Shown in pieces: positions 1 to 12,177 of a stretch of DNA of 64,000 bases (the first letter of the stretch is position 1; each line of letters starts with the position of its first letter). The position numbers and the translations under genes were made by a program. This DNA comes from Fratercula arctica (taxonomy: Eukaryota > Chordata > Aves > Charadriiformes > Alcidae), in assembly GCA_947846985.1 (NCBI GenBank), contig CANTUZ010000001.1, positions 6,930,004-6,994,003 of the forward strand, written 5' to 3'. The notes under the pieces were generated by a model, which was not told the origin of the DNA, did not search any database, and saw nothing but the letters and a program-made list of their open reading frames with translations.

Positions 1-411
1 CAATAACAGAAGACTTAGCAAAATATTCTGGCAAATGAAAAAGTCAGCTTGATACAAAAGAAAAGAAAGGTTTGTCTTTGCTGAACAGTCCTCAGCTAGC
101 TTGGGATGCATAATTAAGCATGAGGATGCAGCCCCATATTTCCTCTCATAGAGCAAGGTACATGGCAGCTGAACAAGATTGCATTGCTGTGATTTGTACC
201 TTACTGTCTTCATCCAGCAGGACCAGAAAACTAACCATCCTTCATGGTTTAGCTGCTCCTCTGCTTCAAGGGTAATGCCGTGCGTGATATATTCTTGCTA
301 CTTAGAGCCCAATTATCAGTGACAGAGGGAAATCTTTGCAGTTCTGCCAGGGCCACTCTTATTGGTGCATGCACAGCCAAAGGAAAGTAGCCGCTCTAGG
401 GCAGCTGCACT
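1..411. other. unique sequence, nothing recognised
   Basis: This is AT-rich sequence with no convincing open frame, repeat or RNA. It ends where the tail of a minus-strand CR1 begins. Confidence 0.5.
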
Positions 412-751
412 CATAGAATCACAGAACCACAGAATGATTAGAGTTGGAAGGGACCTTAAAGATCATCTAGTTCCAAGCCCCTGCCCTGGGCAGGGACACC
501 TCCCACCAGACCAGGCTGCTCAGAGTCCCATCCAACCTGGCCTTGAACACTTCCAGGGATGGGGCAGCCACAGCTTCTCTGGGTAATCTGAGCCAGTGTC
601 TCACCCCACCCTCACAGTAAAGAATTTCTTCTTCTTATCTAATCTGAATTTCCCCTCTTTCAGTTTAAAACCATTACCTATTGCTATACTCCCCTCTCCA
701 TCTTTCCTGTAGGCCTCCTCCTTCAGGTGCTGGAAGGCCGCTATAAGGTCT
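412..751 (-). mobile_element. CR1 LINE, 3' end fragment
   Basis: Read on the minus strand this is the last ~340 bp of a 5'-truncated CR1. The left edge holds the terminal octamer tail (plus-strand form CATAGAATCACAGAA). Next comes the conserved 3' UTR core GTTGGAAGGGACCTT, and then the end of ORF2, recognisable as the segment that other copies here encode as [16 protein letters not shown]. Several indels break the frame, so it is dead. CR1 inserts by target-primed reverse transcription, is usually 5'-truncated and makes no clean target duplication, as seen here. The plus-strand frame over 362-586 is an antisense shadow. Confidence 0.93.
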
Positions 752-2200
752 CATGTCCGTGTTTGGGAAGCTGGTACAGAGATAAAGAAGGCAGCACCAA
801 GGAAATGGTACAGCTCACGTTCTCCATGCCAGGAGTCCTTTTCTGCTTTTGACACCTACAACTATCAAAGGCCATTATATAGAGCTCATGACAACACTAC
901 AATGTAGGGCAGGACTGCCCCACTGGCTTTCTGCAATAGCATGATGTGCTGAAAGCAAGCATTAGTGGGGATCCTGATTCATTAAAACATGCTCTGAATT
1001 TGGACTATTTGGATTGAGCTCCCCAAGAGACAGCCACAGGAGATGGCCTCTTCAGCATATCTCAGTAAGGTTTCAGCATGCAATGGACTTCTAAGATATC
1101 CATTCCTGTCACACCTGAACTGTAACACAGAAAACTGAGCTATAGACTCCAGGAGTCTTCAAGGATAACCATCTTCAGAGGGAAGTATGTTTTGATTCAA
1201 CAGGATTTAAGTGCTTAAATTGGAATGTAGGACATAATTCCTTTGGGAGATATTGTCATTAGTCCTTCCGTGGCTCTGTTTTCAATCTTTTTGCACACTT
1301 GTGGGTGCCCTCAAACCTTAGACCAGACTGCAAATCCATCTAGAATCCATGCCCAGACCCCAGGTCCTGTTTATCCAGCCTCCATCTTCCACCTTGAGTC
1401 TCTGGTCTCCTCCTACTCGCTGGCTAGTTCAGCTCGAAGCTCACTAGCAAATCACCCACATACAGGCAGAGAGAGGAGAGAGCAAGGTCACACAGAAAAC
1501 AGTTAGAAATAGAGTTTAATAAGAAGATAGGACAGATTGCAATGATCAGGATAATTTTGTTTCCCTTCTCATCAGATACAAAATTCTAGCTTTAATCTCT
1601 TCACGGGTACGCTTGAGTGGCTCCATCAGTTGCCCAATGATAGGTGACTGCTCTTTGTTAGTGGCTCTATTATCTATGTTACAGTTTATGTATCTGTGTG
1701 TTTAATTATGATTTTTCCTGTACCTTGACTTTCTCTTTTATGCTGAACAGCTATTAACCAGGTGGCCTTAAAAACCAGTCGCCATTACAGATAACACGTA
1801 TGAGGAGATACTGAAATATTATAAATGATCTGTCTGTAATCTAACGACATGTTTCCACTGCTCCTCATGTCGGTTGTAAATGTTGCACAACTAGCACACT
1901 GCAACTGACAGCTGCCAGAGATCTCACAAGCTCTCTCGCTAATCATGACCTAAACAGGGACATGTCAAATACCCGTTCAAATGTGATTAAGACATTCCTA
2001 AATCATGATAGCCGGTAGGGGGGAAAGAAGGAAATCTGAGTATACAAAGATGAAACCTGACAACAGCAGTTAGCATCTGTATTGTAAAGGAACCATTGCA
2101 ATTACTCTACTTTTCTTTTTAATTTTGATATGCTACATGAAATGCTGATGGATATTCCCTATGGTTGCTTCTAATCTTTCTTGTGCCTATTTTTCTGCAA
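752..2200. other. unique sequence, possible conserved noncoding DNA
   Basis: There is no supported gene. The 87-aa frame at 1243-1506 has no recognisable domain and no clear splice context. The stretch at about 1740-2020 has even base use, many palindromic hexamers and several preserved CpGs, which is the look of conserved noncoding elements. That is an impression, not a test. Confidence 0.3.
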
Positions 2201-2206
2201 TGTGTT

Positions 2207-2258
2207 TGTGTGTGTGTGTGTGTGTGTATGTGCACGCACACGCGCATGTGTGCGTGTA
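2207..2258. repeat. (TG)n microsatellite, uninterrupted pyrimidine-purine run
   Basis: A TG repeat passes into a mixed TG/CA/CG run. All 52 bases strictly alternate pyrimidine and purine, including the CACGCACACGCGCATG part. Such runs favour left-handed Z-DNA. It is not associated with any gene. Confidence 0.95.
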
Positions 2259-3415
2259 GAATAGTTTTTGAGCCAAGCGTCCCAGAAAAATTACCATGGT
2301 AAGCCCTGACAAAAACGTGACCAGCTCTGTTGAGTCAGCTCCTTGGCCCTAGATTTGTGTTTCAGCCTCGCAAGCAGAGGTTTACAGAGGCCACACCAAA
2401 ATAATCACATTCTGCTTTTTTAAAAATTATCTAGATAGAAGAAGCTTGAAGGGATATCACCTCTGCACGGAAGCAAAACATTAGCAATCATATCAAGAGG
2501 AATATATGAGGAGATGATTAATATTTATGCCTGAGTTTACCGTGTCTGGAAGTGAGACGCTGCATTCAAATACAGTTATCTTAACAGGTGAGTGTCTGAT
2601 CTCAGATATTCTGATACACATTAAGATGACTGACTTCAATTAAGATACATTTGCATAAATGAAAGCAAAATAGAAGCAAAATATTAACTCCTGCCTAATG
2701 ACTTCCAAGACACAGTACAAGGATCAGACAGTTAAAGACTTGTCCATTGCTTCAGAGATTCCCCTTCTAACAAATGAAGGTTACTTGGGGTTTTTTTAAC
2801 AGGAAGAATTAAGTCTGGAAATCAGAATTAAATGTGTGGGTCTTTTACTCTAACCTCATTTGAGGAGGTCTAAGATCCTCCTCACGTACACAAAGATGTT
2901 TACACGTCCTTTGAACCAGTAGTCATGGTTCAGTGCAATATCAGCTTCACAGTGCTACGATCAGTGTCAACATCCTTTTCAGCTGAGTCCTAAGACCTCA
3001 GTCATAGCTCATGGATGAACCCATGTAGAGGGGCCTCAGGTTGTTCAAGCAACAATGATTTTGTATATGATTCTGGGAATTTGACTTCTACAAAAGCCTA
3101 GAAGAAAACCAAAGCTACCTATCTAGCAGCGCCTGAAATACCACAGCTCTTCCGTGACTCTGGATCTTCTGAGCACATGATCAAAGTCCCGTGACGAGAT
3201 AACCATACGAGTCGGTAATTAAGTCAACGTTCATGCTTATACTGACCCGTAGAACCTGAGAATAAATAATTATTTTCCAGCATGAAAGAGTTAATATGCA
3301 ATTAGCTGTTAGAATACTAGCAAAACATAATTTACAAACCTATCCCCATTATAATTTTTCTCATAAATATTTTTGCTTCAGTTGGCAATTTTACTGGGGT
3401 TAACTTGATATTTTA
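2259..3415. other. unique sequence, nothing recognised
   Basis: This is AT-rich single-copy-looking DNA. The part at about 2400-2720 carries several ATTA/TAAT cores and a TTTGCATAA motif and could be a regulatory element. No gene or repeat family was recognised. Confidence 0.3.
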
Positions 3416-3538
3416 TCATAGAATCATAGAATTGTAGAATTATAGAATTGTTAGGGTTGGAAGGGACCTTAAAGATCATCTAGTTCCAACCCCCCTGCCA
3501 TGGGCAGGGACACCTCCCACTAGATCAGGTTGCTCAGA
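3416..3538 (-). mobile_element. CR1 LINE, short 3' end fragment
   Basis: A 123-bp CR1 tail lies on the minus strand. Four imperfect octamer units (TCATAGAAT, TTGTAGAAT, TATAGAATT) are followed by GGTTGGAAGGGACCTT and the GGGCAGGGACACCTCCCAC segment. It stops abruptly at GCTCAG, so only the 3' UTR was copied. The expanded, drifting octamer tail is typical of older CR1 copies. Confidence 0.92.
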
Positions 3539-3984
3539 TGATTTTATTGCAAATCGTTAGTAAAGATTCTGTTTGGCACTAAGAGGGGAGCAGATTCCCT
3601 GAGATCCCACTGTATGCTACAAATCATGGTATTTCCCCATTTATAATGACATTTTGAAATACCTCCACTGAAGCCCTCAGCATGCAGCACAGTAGGACAT
3701 ATCTCCAAATGCAAAAATTAATGTGCCATGTTGGGAGATGCCTGATAAAGCTGTGATGATATTGCAGTAATAAATATCACAGGTCATGGACACCATTAAG
3801 ATTACCTTGAAGGCAAGACCATTGCCAGCACATGCCACATGGACGTGCAAATATTCTTAAGGGTAAATAAACTGTGTATTTTTTCTCCTGTTACCTGCTT
3901 GTCTCCCTTCAGAATCCCATAAATATTAACCTGGGTAAAGACAAGATGAGTACTTCGTCTTTACAAGCACAGTTGATGATTCTT
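3539..3984. other. spacer between two CR1 fragments of opposite orientation
   Basis: About 445 bp of unique AT-rich sequence with no gene recognised. The flanking CR1 tails point away from each other and belong to the same broad subfamily. Confidence 0.4.
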
Positions 3985-4144
3985 CCCATGCCTGGAGGTG
4001 TTCAAGACCAGGCTGGACGGGGCTTTGAGCAGCCTGGTCTAGTGGGAGGTGTCCCTGCCCAGGGCAGGGGGGTTGGAACTAGATGATCTTTAAGGTCCCT
4101 TCCAACCCGAACCATTCTGTGATTCTACGATTCTATGATTCTAT
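3985..4144 (+). mobile_element. CR1 LINE, 3' end fragment
   Basis: A plus-strand CR1 tail begins within the last ORF2 codons (the CCTGGAGGTGTTCAAGACC segment). It runs through GAGCAGCCTGGT, the GGGCAGGGGGGTTGGAACT core and AAGGTCCCTTCCAACC to three or four octamer units ending ATTCTATGATTCTAT. It is truncated to 160 bp. The short frames over it are not genes. Confidence 0.93.
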
Positions 4145-7100
4145 CAATGTCAAGAGAGGAAGCTCAGAACTACTTTGCAGATGTCGGCTTTTCAAAGGAC
4201 TGAGCCCAGAATGGGCGCAGTTTGGCTGTAGAAATGTAGGAGTGGTAATGGTAGGTAGGGAGAAAATGGGTTCACACCACTATTAAGCCATCGACACCAC
4301 TGGTATTCTAAGGATGTAATTACATGAGGTATTATCTCAAAGTCAATTTTGTGCACTTTTTCTAAATATCATCATATATTTAATGTTTCAGCTTCAGCTC
4401 CTTATGGAAAACAAGAAAGTAGCTTTCCCATCTCAACAAAGTGAGGAATAACTGCTTGCTTGCTTCAGTTCAGTAGCTCAGTGGTAAATATGCAATGAAC
4501 ATAAATAAAAATGTAAACTTCTGTGTCAAGATACAGTCTCAGGAGAGCACATCGGCTGGTGAATACAGACAGGTCTACAGCTGTCCATCGAGATACACCA
4601 GCTCACAGCAGCCAAGGGCTGGGGCCCAGCACTTGCTATTTTCATGTTGAGGTCATGAGTGGAACGTAGCTTCTATTGGCATTTCCTGGTAAAAATGTGT
4701 TGCAGTCAAAGCCTAAGCAATCCAAAAGGTCCTCTATGCAGGTTTATGGGCTAAGGGGTTTTTTTTAGCAAAATAAATGTCCCAGAAGAGTCTAAAACAC
4801 ACTGCCTGTTAGTCTTCTTGAGCCACAGCTGTTTGATCAGACCTTGTCAGCCCTCTTTAAAGACCTCAGCATGAGACGAACGTAAGACATATTACTCCCA
4901 GGTGGCTTTGCAAGAGCATATCTACAAACCAGACAGGAAACATCCTCCACTCTCTACATCCTCCCCGTCCCCCACCCCGAAGCAGGATTTCTGTAGCAGT
5001 ATAAAGTGGGCAAATTAACAGGACTAATTGCACAGAATACCAGTCATCCTAAGATAAACCTTCATAGCAGTTTCTGTCCTCAGCCATTAAGGTGCCTGCA
5101 GAAGCCAATGTCTTGTGATTAAAATTATACACACCACAGGTCACAGGGGAGACCTTTGTTCATCTGCGCAGACATTATTTTGCACAGCAGTGTCTCATAT
5201 GACAAAGGAGAAAACGTGTCATATAGGTTTTTATTTAGCCCAAATGCTGTTAAATTATTCAGGTCATTATTAAAATATGAAACAAGATTCAAACAGAAAA
5301 AAAAAAAAAAAACAGTTAAATTTTTAAACAGGGAGCATTTAAAGCTCTTTATTTGGATGGAATACATCATTCCAATATGGCTTTTAGCAGTACAAAGGTC
5401 AGGATTCCAACCCGGGTGGAATGCTAAAGGCAAGCACGTGTGTTCAAATCGAAAATACCAAAAACAAAATTGAAAACCTTTCAATAGTTTGTTTCAGTCC
5501 CATTAAATAACCGACATATTACACAAAACACTCAACATAAATTCTCCTGAGGCGCTAGTGATGCCCAGGACGAATTCACATTGCCTGAAGTGACAATGGA
5601 AGTTTACCATCTTCTAGTCTAAGCTGATTGTTCTCTCTCCATAGTCAGCAGAGAGGAACAGGTGCTTCCAGATGGTGATTCATTCTCCCTGCTTTAAGGG
5701 ATAATGTACCCTTTGCCTCCTCCTTTTCTCTTGTGACTACACAAAAAGCCCAGTCACTTTTAGTAGCCTAGAGCACCATTTAGACTATTCATTTATATTT
5801 TAGATGGTTGAAATAAGCCGATGCAAATCCCACCATACTTATAAGAAATGTCACAATAAACACAGTAACTTGATTTAGTGTCCATTGACCAGTCTAATTA
5901 GAAGTTTAAGTTATCTTGAACTTCAGCTGTCACTGAGACTAGAATTATGTGAATAACTGTTTGGTTTTTTTTTTTCAGTTAAGTGGTAAAATCAAAAAGA
6001 GATACAATCAAATAAATTCAAATTCCAGATTTATTTGAGTTCAATCCAAACCAAGACTTTGAATTTTCTATAGATTAAAAAAAAATTATTTTTTGATTGA
6101 ACCAAATATTTAATTCAGTGATAGAAGAAATGAACTTTAAAAGGATTTGGGAAGAAAAGGGTTGTGTTACAGGCTGCCTAGACAAGGGTGAGTAGCACAT
6201 GAGGCTTTGTGCAAACTACCAGAAGCTCATATTCGTGTGTGATTTCAGCCACCCACACATCGTGAAGATCAACATGGCACTGGGGAGGCAATTCATAAAG
6301 TTTCTAGGCTAACACTGGTGGCAATTTCTTAATGCAAACTGTGTAGAACAGCTGTGTTAAATGAGGAATTGATTCTGGGCCCATCAAACCCCACAGAGAA
6401 ACCTGTGCTGATTTCAACGCATGAACTCAACAAGAGGAATAATCCCATTTTGGGAAAGACTCTTAAAATAAATAGTAAAAATACATTTTTCAAGAAAGCA
6501 GAATAATAGAAATATCTGGAATATGGATCCCTTCTTCCATACTGAAGTCCAGTCTCAAGATACAGCAAGTGATAGACTTGGACCATTGACTTTACCTGAA
6601 CGCCTGGCTCAAATCAAGATTACTTACACGAGGTGGAGAAAATAATTCATTTTTATAATGATAGCACCAACATGAAATTGAGTCAGTTTGTATAAATTAT
6701 GTCAAAGTAGTTCCATGTCAAACTGTACATGAATTTCTCTACAAAATTTAAAATTTGTAGTTGTGTTTCCTTTTTTGGTCTTTTTTTTTTTTTTCCTCCC
6801 TTATGGTAGGGTGACCCACATGAGTGAAACTAGAGGTGGACTTGACAGGAGATAAAAAAGAATGACCTGACCCCAGTGCACTGTCAGCTGTGAACGTTAA
6901 AAAAAAAAAAAAAAAAAAAAAAAAGAAGCTGAAAAAGTGGCAGAATTGTCTTACTGCCAATCTCCCTACTTAGAGCTTTCACAACACAAGAATAAATTTC
7001 ATGTTAAAGTAAAAAAACTTCAAACACAAGTCTGGGTTTTTTAGGTGATTGGTGTTCTTTAATACAGACTCATAAAAACATTGTTGTAAATATGATCTTT

Positions 7101-8010
7101 TTGTGACAGGAGAGCAGATAAAAAATAAAAACATTAAATTCTTGCCATCCTGTATTGACTGTGAAAAACCTAAACGTTGCTAGTTTCTGATGTGTCATCA
7201 TTCGTGTCTTGTTCACGTGTACTACTCAAAAAAACTCACCACTTCTAAATGTATTTAAACCCACTTTTAAAGCTCTTCTCCCTTTCATAATTGCATTAGA
7301 AGTGGTTCAAAGAGGCATGGTTATTCTTAGCTGAAGGGTATGTTATCAGTTGCCTGATGAAACAGCAATTAATGATGGTTATGTTCAGTCCTTCATGGCA
7401 GAAGAGGACTCATTAACATCAATATCAGCCAGGGAAAACTCCAGTGAAATAATAAAAATTAGTCTGGTATAAATCAGGTATCACTTCAGTAAATGGGAAC
7501 AAAAAAGATTTTCACTTTCAAACTAAAGAGAAATTATACATTGTTAAGACTAATCTCCTATCAAATGCAATGACTATTCTTAGCAGGTTGGTTATCATAT
7601 TCCTTGTCGATAAAGACCTGAACTAAGTCAACATCTTCACTAAGGAAAAAATGTTAAGACCACTTTAAAACTTATTAAAACAAACTAATATTTTGGCTGA
7701 CACTTTAGCACAAAAAGCTCAGAACCCACCATCAGCAAAACATGCTGAATGAGCTCTTCCAGAGACAGATCTCGTACCAAGGGCATCAACCTCTGAAGAA
7801 AGACAGAGAACTTGTGATGATCTGATGGGAGCTGGCTCAGGCAGAGCCAGAGTCATCGCAGAGAAGAAGGCGCTCCATTGTTTGGAACCCCATTTTAAAA
7901 CACTGATACCCGCAATAAGAAAATACACATTTTTCTAGTGGGACTAGACCTAGACCGAAGGCTACTTAAGACCTCTCTCTGTGTTTTTGTACACCAGGAA
8001 ATATATTAAA
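4145..8010. other. long unique stretch, no gene recognised
   Basis: This is 3.9 kb of AT-rich DNA. The 119-aa minus-strand frame at 5125-5484 and the overlapping 105-aa plus-strand frame are lysine- or phenylalanine-rich products of a poly(A) tract at 5297-5312 and look like chance. No exon with paired splice sites was found. Poly(T) and poly(A) tracts at 6781-6924 are listed separately. Confidence 0.35.
6781..6924. repeat. poly(T) then poly(A) homopolymer pair
   Basis: A run of 14 T at 6781-6794 and a run of 26 A at 6899-6924 flank about 104 bp of ordinary sequence. The two could pair as an inverted repeat. I see no SINE body or pseudogene between them. Confidence 0.85.
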
Positions 8011-8050
8011 AATCACAGCATAATTTGGGTTGGAAGAAACCATTGGAGTT
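8011..8050 (-). mobile_element. possible very short CR1 tail relic
   Basis: About 40 bp resembles a decayed minus-strand CR1 tail: AATCACAGCATAATTTGGGTTGGAAG-like order followed by a CATTGGAG block. Several mismatches and the short length keep this tentative. Immediately downstream, TGTTTATTTGATATAC occurs twice in tandem (about 8060-8095). Confidence 0.4.
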
Positions 8051-8337
8051 TGTATGAATGTTTATTTGATATACTGTGTTTATTTGATATACTTGCCTTA
8101 AAAAAAAAAAAGTAGTATCCTTTAGGTAGCATTCCAGCTTTAATTAGTTGCGGAGTAGGATTGATTTTCTATGAATAGTCCAGGTTAAATATACCTACAA
8201 ATGCCTGTAAATGCAGGACTAGTGTCAGAAAGTTCTATCCGTGACAAACACTACTGCTTCTGTGTGCAATTTTGCTTCTTCTCGAACGCTTTTGCTCATT
8301 TTTCCAGTCACCTACTAAGGTGATGCATGGGGTCACC

Positions 8338-9063
8338 TACCCCATGCACCAGGACAGGTTGGGGCTGACCTGCTGGAGAGCAGCTCAGTGGAAAGAGACC
8401 TGGGAGTCCTGGTGGACAACAGGATGACCATGTGCCAGCAATGTGCCCTCATGGCCAAGAAGGCCAATGGCATCCTGGGGTACCTCAAGAAGACTGTGGC
8501 CAGCAGGTGGAGGGAGATCATCCTCCCCCTCTACTCTGCCTTGGTGAGGCCGCACCTGGACTACTGTGTCCAGTTCTGGGCTCCCTGGTTCAAGAGGGAC
8601 AGGGAACTGCTGGAGAGGGGACAGCAAAGGGTTACAAAGATGATTAGTGGACTGGAACATCTCTCCTATGAAGACAGGCTGAGGGATTTGGGTCTCTTCA
8701 GTCTGGAAAAAAGACGGCTGAGGGGGGATCTTATCAACATTTATAAATACTGAAAGGGTGGGTGTCAGGAGGATGGGACCAGGCTCTTTTCAGTGGTGCC
8801 TGGTGACAGGACCTATGCCAGGGTAGCAGGCACAAACTTGAACATAGGAAGTTCCATCTCAACATGAGGAGGAACTTCTTTCCTGTGAGGGTGGCAGAGC
8901 CCTGGCACAGGCTGCCCAGAGACGTGGTGGAGTCTCCGTCTCTGGAGACATTCAAAACCCACCTGGACGTGTTCCTGTGCCACCTGCTCTGGGTGACCGT
9001 GCTCTGGCAGGGGGTGGGACTGGGTGGTCTCCAGAGGTCCCTTCCAACCCTATGATTCTATGA
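8338..9063 (+). mobile_element. CR1 LINE, 3' third with end of ORF2
   Basis: This is the longest CR1 piece here (726 bp). Its 5' part encodes the ORF2 region after the polymerase core: [21 protein letters not shown], then [16 protein letters not shown], then [20 protein letters not shown]. The LGVLVD block is a conserved LINE reverse-transcriptase motif. The frame opens at 8388 and hits a TGA at about 8751, where less decayed copies read LKGG. Beyond it the frame shifts, then MRRNFFPVRVAEPWHRLPRDVVESPS-like codons resume at 8864. The 3' end has GGTCCCTTCCAACC and one and a half octamers. It is inactive. The 5' junction has an odd hairpin, described in the findings. Confidence 0.96.
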
Positions 9064-11228
9064 AGGTGGCAAAACCAGCTTCCTCTAAATGAACCAAGGG
9101 TTGGCCTCACCACAGCAGCTCAAGGAGCTTTAAGCAACCTCTCACAGGTTGCTCACTACAGAAAGCAGCAAAGGCTCGGTTGGTAATCACTGTTACTTGC
9201 AAAGCTACAGCCCTGCACTTCATGACAACCACCCAAGTCCATCAGTAACAAGGTTTATTATACAGATACCATGAACATGCCATCAGATACTGCACAAAAA
9301 AAAAAAAAAGAGAAAAAAACAGATACCATAAAAATTGTTTTCCACCCCAAAAATTATTAAAATTATTCTGTTTATCTTGTCTTAGATATACTTCAACAGG
9401 TAAATTAACTACTACCTTCAGAATAAATTCCCAGTGAAAAGTTTACTAAGAGCTCTTTTGCCCATAAAATAATAGATTTCTGGAAGTGAAAGTTAGATAA
9501 TTCTCTAGCACGTTGGAAGTCAGGTGGTAGAAAGGGCCCAGAAGGACAAATTCTTCAAGAAATTCAATTTTGTGTTTTGACTTATGTTAGATCCTGTTTT
9601 AAAAGCCATGGTAAGAACAAGGACATGCTACTAAGATTCTCGCTTTGGTATCAAAATCTGTTTTGCAGTTCCAAAGGGCACTGCAGTCACATGCACAAAT
9701 CAGTTAACATCTGGACTGAAAACACACTAAGATTTCCCAATGAGCCGTATTATTGCAGAAGCTAGTTCCTTTTTCCGTATTTTTAAGTCGTGACTGGTAG
9801 TTGATATTAATTTTTTCTCCCATTTTGGTTGGACTTCTGAAGTAAATATCATTTAAATCTTCACATACACACAAAATCTCTTTTTACAGGCTGTCTCTAC
9901 TCATTTTCAAGATTTTCAGACACCACCTCTGTTCCAAAAAGTCACAATAGATGGGATATCGAGGACTCACTTTCAAACACACATTCCCATTTCTGTCAGC
10001 ACTTTTTTTGCCATGAGCAATGGTCATTTTAAACCCAAACCCATTCCTGGACAGTGACGTCCTTAACTATCTTGAGGTGCAAGTCCTTCAAGAGCTTCCA
10101 GTGGTCCTCAGACAGAGATGGTTACTCACCCAACACGTTAAAGCTGCTCTGTCTTTATTTCTAACACATTTGGATTTTTGTACTCATATTTTCCTCCCTC
10201 CAGTGATTAAGAAAAAGAAATGTTTTAATCATTTATGAACTTGAAACCCAGCCTGCAAGCAAATGCTTGGTCTCACATGACTTCTAAACATATCTCGCTA
10301 ATTTCTCATCTTTTGTATTTTGTATAACCTAATTCAATGTCCAAAGTAAAAGTTGTTTTGATATCGCTTGTTACAGATTCTTTGATGAAACAATAACTTT
10401 TGCCTCAATTGAGCTGCTGTACTGTTTTTCTACACCAAATTCAGCCAAAGTGATTCTAGGGCTTGAGCAGGCAAGTGCCATAAACCCCAATACTACAGAG
10501 TTCAATCCTTGCACAAACCTTCTCACCTCACTTCAGGCACATCCCTGAAAAAATCTGTAAAGTATTCGCAGATAAAGAAATTCACTTGATTTCCACGTTA
10601 TGGAAAAAGCATAAATGCAAGGAAAACTATGTTAGATAAAGCAAATGAATGTCTGGTTTTTCCGTTCTTTACAGAAGAGTTTGGACTACAATTGCTTTCT
10701 TTTCTGGCAGATTTGTGTGCACATTCTCCCTCAGTAAAGTATATTATATATCACAGTATGAGTGCATTGTACAAGTAGGTTACATTTAATGAGAAAAAGT
10801 ACTATTTTCTTTTTTTTAATCTAAAGATAGCAGAAACTAGGATGTCACCAAAAATAGTCCTTCTGATCACGATGGCTGTCTTTACATTGGGTTTGGACAA
10901 TGCATTCAAAAAGTAACACCCATTTTACCTCCATCATTAGGAAAACTTCACTAAAATAACCTCAATAGCACATGCTTAAAAGTTTCTGGCCTTCAATCAA
11001 AAAGTAAAACCGAGAGTTTCCAAAGTAAAAATGTGCTGATCTGCCCATTATTAAGCTGAGTAGTAACCTCTGAAAATACCTCTTTAAGATGTAGGGCCTT
11101 ATTGAGTGTTCAATCCTGGTGCACTCTCACAAATATTAAGATCATTGCACAACTGACTTTCCCCACATCTGAATGTGCCTTATAGATTGTACCATTGTAT
11201 CTCACTTCTTTTTATTTTTGACTGCCAG
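9064..11228. other. unique stretch, no gene recognised
   Basis: AT-rich DNA with a short poly(A) at about 9296-9310. Short frames at 9577-9765 and 10020-10238 have no family resemblance. Nothing else is supportable until the candidate exon at 11229. Confidence 0.35.
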
Positions 11229-11322
11229 ACAAGGAAGATAAATGCACAGACCTGGATCCCTGAGATACCTGACTGCCCGGACATGGCCCAGGTTGAGAAT
11301 ATGAAATTCAAGAGGAAAGAGA
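11229..11322 (+). other. candidate exon of unknown gene
   Basis: This 94-bp open segment is preceded by a good acceptor (pyrimidine-rich CTCACTTCTTTTTATTTTTG, then ACTGCCAG ending at 11228). It is followed by a good donor (GA then GTAAGA, from 11323). In one frame it reads TRKINAQTWIPEIPDCPDMA and continues with a lysine-rich end to FKRKE. The length is 31 codons plus one base. I do not recognise the peptide. It could be an internal coding exon, a noncoding-RNA exon or chance. No partner exon was identified in the window. Confidence 0.22.
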
Positions 11323-11990
11323 GTAAGAAATTATTTTTACCATCATTTATTTATTTCCCTTTTTCAATGCTTGGGAAAACTATATCTACTTGTTTGGTTT
11401 TTCGTTTTATAACGTCTCATTAGCCTCTTAATTATTCTGAAAATAAAATTCAGGCTATGTGTTATTACTAACCCTGTTTGTTCTACTTACGTAGGGCAGA
11501 GGGAAAAGTTTCTGGCTGCCACTGACCACAGCTAATATCCAAGACGCATTCCCCTCCTGCCCAGGAGCTGGCATTAAATTCCAGGTATCCAGCTCTAATG
11601 GCTTCCCGTATTGCTAGTAAATGAGGTGTACAAGGGGAGGAACAAGGGGAGTCAAGTGTTGTGCCCCCCACTCATGTCCACTCTGCAAATCAGCAACTAC
11701 CAGTGTGACACCCGGTAGGCCATGCCTGAGCTAGCTTTGATGCACGGATTCTGGGATGGATAGCAGTTTAATTTTGATTCCACCCCTTAAAAGCAGGGAC
11801 TGAGCTCGAATGCAAGCAGCTACAGGATATTCTTGCAGGAGCAGGGGGTGTTACTTTTTTTTCCCCCCATAGCTTTCTTGTTTAAGGAAAACACGATCCA
11901 ATGTAATTAGTTCATTCCTGTCTGCCGTAGCCCTGCAGGTAGCCTAGAAGATATGGCCAGCTGAGCTGAGAAGAGATCTCTTCTCCTCAA
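11323..11990. other. unique sequence, no gene recognised
   Basis: Sequence between the candidate exon and a degraded CR1. It has several G-rich patches at about 11630-11680 and no recognisable repeat. Confidence 0.3.
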
Positions 11991-12177
11991 AGAGGTGGCT
12001 GGGTGGAGCACAACCTGTGGGACACAGGAACAAGAGTTTCTGTCCTTGGAGATACTCAAAACCAAGCTGGACATTGCTCTGGACAACCTGGTCTGGCAGA
12101 CTCTGTTTGAGGAGAGGTTTTGGATGAGGCAATGTCCAGAGTTTCCCTCCACCCTCATCTATTCTGTGATTCTGTGA
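11991..12177 (+). mobile_element. degraded CR1 LINE 3' end
   Basis: An old, diverged CR1 tail. The order is kept: AGAGGTGGCTG, a GGAGATACTCAAAACC segment (consensus GGAGACATTCAAAACC), CTGGACAACCTGGTCTGG, TGTCCAGAG, and octamers ATTCTGTGATTCTGTG. Small indels remove the usual frame. Divergence is visibly higher than in the copies at 29892 and 43672, so it belongs to an older wave. Confidence 0.8.

Noticed and set aside
5404..5425. CCAACCCGGGTGG motif as part of a tRNA
   Set aside because: No cloverleaf arms or A-box lie at the required distances.
5125..5484. 119-aa and 105-aa frames on opposite strands
   Set aside because: Both are carried through a poly(A)/poly(T) tract and mirror each other.
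6781..6924. Poly(T)/poly(A) pair as a processed pseudogene or SINE
   Set aside because: The ~104 bp between the tracts shows no gene body, no Pol III boxes and no target duplication.
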